In this document: positions 1 through 11,909 of the stretch, in pieces | Position numbering within the stretch: the first letter of the stretch is position 1 | Layout of the letters: every line of letters begins with the position of its first letter | From: Chrysomallon squamiferum | Lineage: Eukaryota > Mollusca > Gastropoda > Neomphalida > Peltospiridae | Length of the DNA stretch: 35,000 bases | Reading direction: 5' to 3' | Assembly: GCA_012295275.1 (NCBI GenBank) | Contig: CM022679.1 | Location: 28,933,164 to 28,968,163 of the forward strand | Notes under the pieces: model-generated | The model's database searches: none | What the model saw: only the letters and a program-made list of their open reading frames with translations | What the model was told of the DNA's origin: nothing | Position numbers and translations under genes: made by a program

Positions 1-2351
1 GTTGGCCAAGGCTGGACACAATGGTCAGAGAATGGGCAAGGGTGGTACAGAGGAGCTGGGTAATAGTTTGTGATATTTAAACTGACCAGTCAAATTTGAT
101 ATGTGTCACATGGGTCATTTTTGTCATGTTTCCATCAGAAAACAATAAGATACATCTTCTCATCATAATCCTGTTTCTGTGCTTAGATTTTCAGTAAAGT
201 AAAAATGCATGGTTTTGTTAAGAGTTTTATTATTTTGGTCAAAAATTGCTGGTGAAAGCTTTTGAGATATTTAGTATTTTCGTTTTTTTGATATTATTTT
301 TTATTAAAATATTTTGATCCTTTGTTAAGTATTATTAATTTAGTTTTATTTTATTTGTGAATGAAAAGTTTGTATTGATACTGTGTTATCAGTTTATATT
401 TAGTTACATATATATTTATTTGTTTGTTTATTTATTTATTTACCTTCAGTTTTTTAATTTATCTTATGTTTAGGTGCTTCTATTTTGAGGATTGCAGAGA
501 TTCAAAAAGAAATGCATTCAAAGTTTGAGGAATTTGTAAGTTTTCATAACAAGACAAAACCATCACCAAATTAATTAACAGTTTTAATACATAAGTATCA
601 TAGCAGGAAAGCCACATTTTTGCCCTATGCCTGATAAAATAACTGTGGTCAATAAAAATTCCTTTTTCCATAATGTATTGTTAGATATTCTCAATAGCTA
701 ACTGTTCTGCCACTAATGCAAATGTTAATGAAACAGCAGCAGTGATAATTAACTTCAGAACAAAGGTATTGTCAAATATGATTTCAAATCAGATCAGCTT
801 TATAATTAGCCATATTATCAGTGAGTGTCACAGTTCAGCTGGGTAAATGAACTATTACTAACAGAAAAGATATAAAGTAATAGTATGACAAGTTGATTAA
901 TATATTAAATGAGTTTTATTTATTTATTTATTTTTTATTTTTTGTTATTTTATAAATCATACAAAAGGCCTGAAAAAGTAAAACATTAAAAAAAACCAAA
1001 ACAATGCCACCCAAAAACATTAATTATTCACTTAAATGTGTTTTGTTTCATGTCTCTGAATTATTTCTTTTATTGTCTAAGTTACTAAAAAAAAGTCTTC
1101 AGTGTTTATCATGTTTATAAAAATGTTTAATTTTAAAATTAATTTCACGTTCCAGACTCGTGCTCTTTTCTCGGAGTTGATCATTCCACTGGAGAATAGA
1201 CTGGATAATGATTTCAAAAATGCTTCAGTTAGTATCAGTAATAATATTTCTTAACAATTCTTGATGGTTTTGATTTAAATGATGTCTTCTGTACAATTAA
1301 ACAATCTCATTTTATTATTATCATACACTTAATTTATAGCAAAGACTAATCTTCAATACAAATATAATAATGACTTCAAAATGGACAAAGTATATTTTGA
1401 TTGTGCAGTTTAAATTAAAAAAATAAAACCCCAAAATAAAAAATAAAAACCACAAAAAGACCCTCCACAAATCAAAAACAAAATAAAGCAAGAGCAAAAT
1501 GAAAAAGTATAAAAAGTATAAAAAGATTTACATGAATCTGTAGTTTAATTTGTTTACTTTTAGGCAGAGCACAGGAAGTACCTGCAGGGTCACAAGGGTT
1601 TTCTCTCCCCGTACATCAAGTCAAACGAAGCCTTGAAAAAATTTCAGAAAAAAAGTAAATCAAAGAGAAATTTTGATGAACAGAAAGAGTCGCAGGTAAT
1701 TACTTCTTTTACCTTAAATAACAAAGTAAATGGAAGATATTTGTAGCTCTAGTTTTCAAAAGCAGGTTTTAATTGTTTATGAAAATTGTTTAAGTTTTTG
1801 ATCTTTTCTCCAATATATTTACTGCTGGAAATAAATAAATAGTAAAATTTTTACAATATTTTTTCTATGCCTTTCAATCAGGATAGTTGTGATTTGAATT
1901 GCAGGACTTGTTACAGGCACAAAATAAACAATAATTGGTCAGGTTTGTGTTTATTTCAAGTCCAGATCTTTCTTAATATTATAATAGTAACTTAAAATAT
2001 ATATTGACTTTTTTATTGTTGCTGAATCTCAATTACAGTTTATTTATTGTTTTTGTTACTATCTTTTTCTTTCGTTTTTAATTAAAAAAAAAGTTTAGCA
2101 TGATATAGCGACTTCAGTGTTTTATCTTCAGTTTCCTTCCAGTTTGTTTATAAAAATAAAATAAAATAAAAATAAAAATAAAAATAAATGTTTCTGTTTC
2201 TTTTCAGTATGTGAAAGCTGCAGCAAAGTGCAAAGAAAAACTTGATGAGTTTCGTATTCAGGGACTAAAATTAGTGAGTAAAATATTTTCTATCTGTTGA
2301 AATATTTACATAGTTAATAACCATTTGTATTTTCTGTCTTTTTTATATGTG

Positions 2352-2438
<87 letters not shown>

Positions 2439-4762
2439 TTCTTTTTTTTTTGTTTGGTTAACTCTCTTTCTTTGTCTGTCTATTGCTGTCCTTTTTTCTC
2501 CCTCCGTCCCTGTCTGTCTGTATTTCTCTGTGTCTGTCTTTGTCAAATATTAACAATAATTCACAAACTACTTGCCAGGCTTTGCTGGAAGAAAGAAAAT
2601 ACTACTGCTACTTGCTTGATCGGTTGTCATCTCTATGTATGTTCCAGGCTACTTACTGTAAAAGGGTAGGCAACATTTTTTATTTGTAATTTGCTCTTTT
2701 CTCTTACTGATAAATGAAGTGTTGTTCTGCATGTGTTGTTAGTGAGTAATTGTTTCACCTTGGTGGTTTTTTGGTTAATAGAGAAAATTAATCACTAAAA
2801 AAATGGAATTTATGGTTAAGAATTAAATAAAATAATGAAATATTTGTTAACAACACCTCAGTATAATTATATGCAAAATATTTGATATTCGATAGGTGAT
2901 GATAGAAAAAAAAATGAAACTTTTACAGTTGTGTTGTTAACAAGCGTTTTATTCACTGATCATTTTTCATTTTTTGAGGTGATGTTAACCAAATTTTGTC
3001 CCAATCCTTCCTTCCTTCCAGTCTTCCTTTTATCTTCCCTCCTTTTGTCTATCCTTTATTCCTACACAGCTATTAAATGTCCTGAGTTTCTGACCTAAGA
3101 AATAATCTGACAAGAACCATGTTAAAATAATTTAAATCTTAACATAGTACTTGGTACAATGACAAAGTTTTATTTGTTTTAACGAATCAAAGATCTGATT
3201 TTGTTTCTGTTGTTGTGTTTTTCTTTCAGGGATGTTTTCCACATGGAATGGTGCAGTGTCTACACTGAACAAATAGTTTAGTTGTAGTTACATTCATTAT
3301 TAACATAGCATAACATTATTAATTTGACCTGTTCTCTCATCTGATTAAACTTTTCTTGACTGCGTTTGTTACATTCTGTACATCTAAAATCTGTATTGCG
3401 TCTTAATAAATATGAAGATTTGAGTGTGTGTGTGTGTGTGTGCCAGAATGTGTAAATGAACACATGCATGTATGTGAATGTGTATGTGCATATGTGTGTG
3501 TTTCTGTGAATGTTTATGAATCTGCTTGTACTTGTGTTTACACATGTTACATAATAATGAATTTCAACACAGTAAGGTGTTAATAACTGTCAGAAAAAGC
3601 TTATAATCACTAGAGGCTCATCCACTGAAATGAATAAATGTCAATTCTGTGACTTTCTAACTTTTCCACTTACAAAAATAAATCTACATCACCACATCAG
3701 TTTTCGACACTTATGTATCCATTATGTACAAGAATAATTTTACACCATTGTTAAGAAGTTCATTTTTGTAAAATTATTATTTAAAAATGTAACTGATTAA
3801 AAAATATTATTGGTACTAAGATATATATAAAGTAATTTAAATTTTATCTGAACATGCTATATGATATCAAAAATGGGAACATCCTCATTCTTTTCATATA
3901 TGTATGTATGTATTTATGTATGTGTGTGTGTATGTATGTATGTATGTATGTATCTAGGTAGGTATGTATGTATGTAGGTATTTTGTGGATGATCCTCTAA
4001 CAATAACAACAGCAGAATTCTAAGACACAGATGCAAGTAATATGTTTCTAATCAAATAATGATGTGAGTTTGTGGATAACTTTCTTACAGTTAGTACATT
4101 TTGAGGTTAATTTTCAAGATAAAAACAAGACATTTTCATGTTAATTATCTTTTTTACATAAATGTTTATATAACAATGCCATTTTTAAGTAACAAACTTT
4201 ATCAGATGTTGTCATAGTTTGTTTCAAGTATACATTGCCTGCCATATAATTGTGGAAAATAGTAAATTTTATAACTTGTTTTTCAGTATGTTAATTAGGA
4301 AAATAATTTGGTTCCAGCTTTCAATTGATAAAAATTTGTGTTGTAAATTTTTTATATTGATTATAATCTTCATGTAAGACCAGTATAATTACTAAACACT
4401 GACATAACACGAGTCTAAGACTGCACAGCACATTTGTTTATTTAGTTAGTTATTTGTTTGTATTGTTTGTTTATTTTTTTTTTCTCAGTTTGTTTTTGTT
4501 TATTTACTTATTTATTTCTCTAGTTTTATAATTTGTTTATTTGTTTTATTTGTTGCACATAATTGTTTTTAATTTCATTTATTTAGCAAATTTCATTAAT
4601 TATTTATTATTATCATATTTTTATGTTGTTGTAGTTGTTGCTGTTGCTGTTGTTTTATTCTTAGTTTTAAAATATTTTCACAAACTAATTTGCAACAGCT
4701 TTCAGCTAAAATTATTACAGTTGTGTAAAAGCTTAAAAACTGCACTTGCCAGCGCGCGCATT

Positions 4763-4858
<96 letters not shown>

Positions 4859-5753
4859 GGGGGGGAGGGGGCACTCAGTTTGTGTAGATTTTGTAACTGA
4901 GAAGCTTTTTTCACAATTTAAACAGTTACAATAGACATTTCACACTGGGATGTCAGGTACTAAATTCTAACTTGCTCAGAGTGAGTCACACATTAGTTGC
5001 TTTCTGTAGCTAAAATCTAGGACACTCTTTTACATTATTAGTAAGTCCTTTTAGGACCAAAGAAGAAAATAAATGAACAAACAAACAAACAAAACAAAGA
5101 TATAAATAAAATTTTATATTAACAAGATGATTTTGAGGTAAATGATTCTTAAAATAATTATGTGGTGAGAAAAATCAGTATATCAATAAAACCATCTTTA
5201 TTGAAATTAATTTGGTTGAATAAATTAAAGAATATACTAATACTTTATTTGAATCCATGAATTTTGTAATTAATCATTGACATATATTTGACTATTTACA
5301 CTTCAAAAGTGTTCAAAAATATTTATTTTCCAGTTAAAAACACTATATTACAATTATTAAATTTGTAAGCTAATATTTTAAAATAATTATTTTATTATAC
5401 AGAAATGATTGTTACATCTCAGTGTTTCTTACAGATTTTGTTGCAGGTGTTCATTTTATTTTAATAATGTTTTACAGGGGTTTGACATGTTGATGCCACA
5501 CCTCTCTGAGTGGAAACAGTTGAGTTGTCAACCTCACATACTTCCCAGAGCAGCAGACAGCTTCCTTCGGCCAATCGTAAGTGAGCTCTATGTGACCCAG
5601 CCAATCATAACTGTTTATTTTCTGACCAATCATAAATTGCCTGTGATAGTCTAACCAATCATCAATCATCTCTAATAATCTGACCAGACTTAAAGCAGTT
5701 TACCTTCTGACCAGTTATATCTTATTTAATTGTCCAGTATAAATATGCCAGTA

Positions 5754-5830
<77 letters not shown>

Positions 5831-7737
5831 TTTTTTATATTATTAAAATATTAGTATTTTTAACATTAATATTATTATGATTATTATTATTTATATTTTT
5901 AATATTATTATTACTCTTTTTTTTAATGTTTCAACACATAATTTTAATTCAGGATGATGGATCTGAACACACTATGAACTCTCCTGACCCATTCAGACAG
6001 CACAACGGCTTCGGCTACCCAGGCCAGACGTCTACGTACAGCAGTCCATCGCGCAGGCCACTGTCTCAACACGAGGTGTTGCGCTACACAACAAAGGGAG
6101 ACTATGCAGTACCAGCAGGTGTTTTGGTTGGACAGAGTTAGTTTCTCTTGCATTGCAATTTAAAAATTCAGTTGAAAAAGCACTGACTTAATAACCACAG
6201 TAAAGTGTTGCTTGCTATGGATGTTTAAAGAAAGAGCTTATTAGGAACACTGAACAAGAATACATACTGACATTGTGTTGAGATACGATATAACATGTTT
6301 TGAAAAATGTGTTTTATTTTGTTACGTGTAAATCTCATACGTGAACCAAACCTGTTCTTAAGTTCAGCTTGATATTTAGGGAGTTGTTTAACTGATGAAG
6401 AAAGAAATGACATGTTAGTTACAGCTTCTTGAATATGGTGACAGCACTGTAAATAATTTAGTGCAGGATATATCTGCCATCAGTTATTTCAGAAGCTTTT
6501 TGGTTGACAGTTGTTGATTCTAGTCCCTCTTTATATTTACATATTTTTATATACAAGTATCCATTTATTTTATTTTGTCATTTTAAAAGTAACAGACCAA
6601 CAGTAGTATTAAATCTATTTTTCACAGTTATATTTATTTTGTTTGATCCTGTTACATGTGTGTAAATATAATTTTATTTGATGACACCATGCTTACTAAT
6701 GTAACAATCGAAAGAAGAAGCTTTGGCTTCTACTCCAAAGTCCCCAATGTGTCTAAGGATAGTTTAACAAAATAATCCGTCTTTGTATAATCTACCTGTT
6801 TTGTTTACAGGTATGACTTTGCCCAGGTCAATGCCAGCAAGCGTCCCCCCGCAGGGACCATTGGTGCGGGCGTTGTACTCCCACACCGGCACCACTGACA
6901 ACCAGCTGTCCTTCTCAGACGGGGACATGATCACACTGATTGGAGAAAAAGCAGACGGATGGCAGTATGGCTTCAATGCTAGGAACGGAAAGTGAGTCAG
7001 CTCAGTTCTGAATTATCAACAACAACAACAATAACAATAACTGTACAAATAATATAGTAATAACAACAGCTGCAATAACAATAATAATACTAATAATAAT
7101 AGTAATAACACTAATAACAATCACAAATAATAATAATAATAATAATAACAATAACAATTATAACAACAACAATAATAATGAACAATGCTAACAATAAAAA
7201 GTCTAAGGCGGTTGACAGTAAATTTTGAAATAATAAAATTAAATGAATGAAAAATAATTACATTAATTGTTTTGAAAAGAAAAAAGTCTTTAATTATTTA
7301 TTTTTTTGAAGTATGTTTTAATGTGAAAATATGTTTATAATGTGATTCATCTTGACAATTGTTGAATGGAAATTATTTTTCATTTGTCATTTCATAATAA
7401 TACAGAAGATTACTGTATATTATTTTATAAAAATTTGAATTTATTTATTTATTTTGTTGTTATTATTTTTGTGTTTTTCAGGTTTGGGTGGTTTCCTCTC
7501 TCTTTCACTGAAGATTCTGAGGCCAGTGACCTTGACTCTAGCCAGTCTCAGGGGTGAGAAATTAGATTAGAAAACTGAGTCAGAAATACTCAACAGACCC
7601 TGGAAAACAAACCTGACTGACATCAGCATAAAGAAATAAGTTTATTTTGTTTTCATCCTGCCCAAAAAAGTGTGCAGATCATTTAAAAATATGTTTTATA
7701 TATATATATATATATATACTACTAATGATAATAATAT

Positions 7738-7784
<47 letters not shown>

Positions 7785-8578
7785 TCCCCCTACTTTTCTT
7801 TAGAAATGGATTTTCCCTCATTTATGTTTACAAAAAGAAAAAATACTACTATTACTACTACTACTAATAATAATAAAATTTATTTTTGTTTTTATGAAGT
7901 AAAAAAAAAAATCTGGATTAATTATTTTCAGACTTCACCATCGGGCCAAAAGTATTGGTGACCTGATTGATGCGAGATCTGAAGCCAGTTTTTATTCGTA
8001 CGACACTGACGTCCCAGGCAACAGTCGACGCCCACGTTCCCTGTATGAGAGCTCGGGAATGAGACTGGCTCAGTCTGGACAGGTGTGTATCATAATAACA
8101 AGACAATAACACTAACGATGTAACGATAATAATATAATAACAAATTTACAACAATAATAGTGTGTTCAGATCTGCCATCCTAAATTAGAATTAGTTATAC
8201 ATTAATGATTATCTTAATAAAAATTAGTAAATTAATGATAATAAAGATGATGGTGATAATAAAATGATAATGACTGTTAGTTGCACACAGCAGTTACAAA
8301 ATGTGTTAAATATTCATTATTTTATTTATAAGTTCATTCAGTCATATTGAACAATAATATTTATTTAATTTACATGTTTTTTCATTTCATTATCTTTTTC
8401 TTATACACATGCACACCACATGTGTATTTTAAATCTGATAATATTAGTTTTTGTCAGGAGGTTAAGTTTAATTTTTTATTTTTTTAACATACCATAACCA
8501 CTAACAGTGTGCATGTGTATTTGTTTGTGTGTGTATGTATGTGTGTGTCTGTCTGTCTGTGTGTGAGTGTGACTGTTT

Positions 8579-8610
<32 letters not shown>

Positions 8611-11600
8611 ATGGTTTTCACACATAACTTGTAGAATTTCATCTTTACATTATTAATCATTTGCTTGGCCTGTGAGACTGTGTTAACTGCAGAAACTAAA
8701 AACGTTATTAAACTGAGATTCAAACAGTAGACTGGACATTTCAGCAGTGGATGAGTTCTCCCAGACTTGATGATTCGTTTGCCTTCAACAACAGCATGGA
8801 CACTGCTGCTGTTGGCAACTGCCCTGGTGGCTACCCACCACCACCTCCACCACCTCCCCCTGCACCACAGGATATCTATCAGACACTGCCTGATGCTATT
8901 TATGACAGGCAGCAGGTAAATAGTACAGGAAGTGATGTCATTTTGCATCATGTGACCTGTTCTGGCATTGTGATTGGCCACGTGTTTGTTGTTTTGCTTT
9001 GGTTTTGTTTTGTGAGAGGACAGTTTGCTAAATGACTGCAGCAGGTTTGTACCCACTGATAAAAGAGCTGTCATGTGACTCTTTCTGGCTTTTTGATTGG
9101 CCAGCTGGACCTGCGTTAGTGTTGTTTGCTTCTATCTCGTGTTGTGCTGTAATGAAACAGGTTTCAAGTTGAATGCTGGTTACTAACATGCTCATTGTTG
9201 AAGTATTTACATTACTAACCAGACTTTCCTTGGAAAGATTCAGATATATGTTTCATAAAATGGAGATACTGGAGAATCAGTAAACATTGGGATGTGCAGG
9301 TTGCATGGTTGTGTGAGTTTCAAAGCATGCATGTGTTCTTGGTTCAGTAACATCTTTTTAATGTGAATTTCTGTGCACTTGTTTTAAATCACTAGTCAGT
9401 TACTACTTCAGTGACTGAGTCTTGATGAATGATTCTCTCTAAAACATGATTACTATGTAAAAAATATGTTTTACATTACCATTTACAAACAGATCCTACA
9501 TGAAAGCAGTTTATGGATTTTTAACAGAATGTTACTGGAGCATGCTTTTCCTGTTCCAGCCAATAATCATTCAATGATCAAATGTAAATACAAGGGATAA
9601 TCTTGAGCCTAAATGTAATCCTTTTGGACTCATGTGACCTAATATACTAACCTTGTGGTATTTTGTCATTCAAAATATCAAAACAGAACTTACAGTTTAA
9701 CTGAACTTACTAAAGTAATTATCATATCAATATATCATTTAATATTTGTCAACAGAATTGGGGGTGTCATTTGGGTCCTTCACTTCATCAACCCACATTT
9801 TGAAAAATTACAAATTAACAATCACAAAACTTTTTCTTTCAGAATTTTTAGTTATGAGAGAAGAAAGCAATCAGTAAATGTAAAATTTTAATTACAATTT
9901 GCATATTTCTGGGGTGTTTTGTTTTTAAATTTGGTTGAATTCTATAAAAACAAATTTAAAATAAGTTTGTCATTATAATAGATTTGCACTTTATTATTTT
10001 TAACAATATGTGTGACCAGTTTCCATGAAAGTACAGTAGTAAAGCTGTAAAATAAAAAATAAAACAGAATAAGAAAATATACATAATATATATAAATAAA
10101 AATAAATTAAAACAATAATCTTGATTCTTTCTGAAACTGAAAAGTTGGAGATGCTGGAACTTGTCACAGAAAATGGTCACATTTATTATTTCACATATGA
10201 AATCCTCTGTCTTATTGTTTTATTTATGCTTATGATATTATACAGTTTATTTGATTTGTTTGTTCTTAAGATATTTAAACTGTTTTTGTTGTCTCTGGTT
10301 CTCTATGAAAATTGTTTTCACTTCTGAAACTTTAGGATTGTTTATTTTATACATATACATATATATATATATCTATCTATATATATATATATAATCAGAC
10401 TTGCACCTCTTTATATATACAGTACTGCACTTTTCTCTTTGTTTCCTGATCTTTTTGTTAATTATTTCTCTGCAGTATTTATGTGCATGTGAACTTGTCA
10501 GTGTTTGAAAATATTAGAAACATATTACTTGTCTGAAAACAAAATTATAAATATATTTAAAACCATACAATGCTAATAAAAAAACTTTTCATTATTAACA
10601 TTTGAAATATATTTAACATTTTAATATATTTAGTATACATTTCCATTAAATAGTATGTAAAGTATTTATTTTAATATTTAAGATAGTAATTTACTTTTTA
10701 ACATAAAATTTAATTTTTCCTTTACTCTCTTTTATATGCAAATATAAATTGGCAATAAATAAAAAAAATAAAATAAAATAAATAAATAAATCACATAATA
10801 TCAAACCTAAATGAGAATATAAATCATAACTGTAAAGACAATAACAAATAATTATTAAATGATATAAAATGATATATCAGCCGCAGTTTTCATCTTTCTT
10901 CTAGCAGTTGCAAAATGGACGACATGAAAATTTGCCCCTTCTGAACTTATCTATGCCAGGAAATCATTTCATGCATGCCTCTTTTCCTCCTGCACACCCA
11001 TCTTACCCACCCCCATCTCCACCCCTGCCACCCCCACCCCCACCTATAGCTCCCCAGTCAGACTATTCTTCACAGTCGGTCACACCCATGTCGACTCCTA
11101 GCACCCTCACTCGATCTCCAAGCATCCGTTCGTGCATCACGTCATCAGTGAGTACACCCCCCTACCCCCACCTTGTCACGCAGCCCCAGCGTCAGGTCAC
11201 TGTACTACCTGGCCGAGCCAGACACGCCCCAGCTCCAGCGTAAACTCAGCACCAGATCTTACCACCCTTCTGTGAACACAGGCCCCACCCTGCAGCCCGA
11301 GGCCAGACCCCGATCTCAAAGTCAGTCGCGACCGAAGGACTACAAAAGGTCCAGATCTGCAGGTCGCATTCCCGACAGCAGGATGAAGTCGAGAAAGCCC
11401 CCTCCACTGCCCAGAAACCCACCTCCCTCTCTTCCTCCCCCTGTAGCTAGATCTTTCAGTATGCACAGTTTTTCATCTGTTTGCACCGCTTTGTCTCAGA
11501 ATCCGCAGAGAATCTCGGACCAGAGGGACAGGACCATGGGCGCGGTCACAGTCCCAACATCCCCCCGCCTCTTCCCCCAGACCACGCAGACGATGCTTCA

Positions 11601-11690
11601 GACCTGCCTCCACCCCCGCCGAGCTGACTACGGACATGATGACAGGTGAATCAGGTTTTAATCAAATAAATTTTAGCTTTTACAATAAAA

Positions 11691-11738
<48 letters not shown>

Positions 11739-11869
11739 ATATAAATATAAGTGTGTTTGTGTGTAATATAATTACTTATTTGCAAAGCATTTTTACAAAT
11801 TTTCCTCAATAATTAAAATAAAAATAAATATTTATAGTGAAAAATATTAATGTTTGTGTGCATGAACAT

Positions 11870-11909
<40 letters not shown>

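Larger units (their letters stand above)
1..5576 (+). other. BAIAP2: I-BAR (IMD) domain-coding exons
   Basis: Seven exons encode a helical I-BAR domain. Exon 1-59 reads LAKAGHNGQRMGKGGTEEL, matching the part of IRSp53 before its second helix. Exon 474-535 gives ASILRIAEIQKEMHSKFEEF. Exons 1156-1227 and 1564-1695 include ENRLDNDFKNAS and the Lys-rich ALKKFQKKSKSKRNF, typical of the basic membrane-binding face. Exon 2208-2273 gives YVKAAAKCKEKLDEF. Exon 2579-2665 gives ALLEERKYYCYLLDRLSSL, parallel to the conserved EERRRFCFLVEK block of IRSp53. Exon 5478-5576 ends the domain with HLSEWKQLSCQPHILP. The function, binding PI(4,5)P2 membranes and driving protrusion, is family knowledge and not seen here. 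Confidence 0.87.

Noticed and set aside
2325-2689. ORFs on both strands across the CT repeat
   Set aside because: They are Ser-Leu or Arg-Glu translations of a dinucleotide repeat. Only 2579-2665 is a real exon.
4541-4934. ORFs rich in Cys-Val or His-Thr
   Set aside because: They are translations of the TG/CA microsatellite with no splice or domain support.
11148-11183. Mini-intron (GTGAGT to CGCAG) explaining the frame change in the large exon
   Set aside because: It would be 36 nt, very short, and as a multiple of three it does not change the reading frame, so TAA at 11241 would remain.
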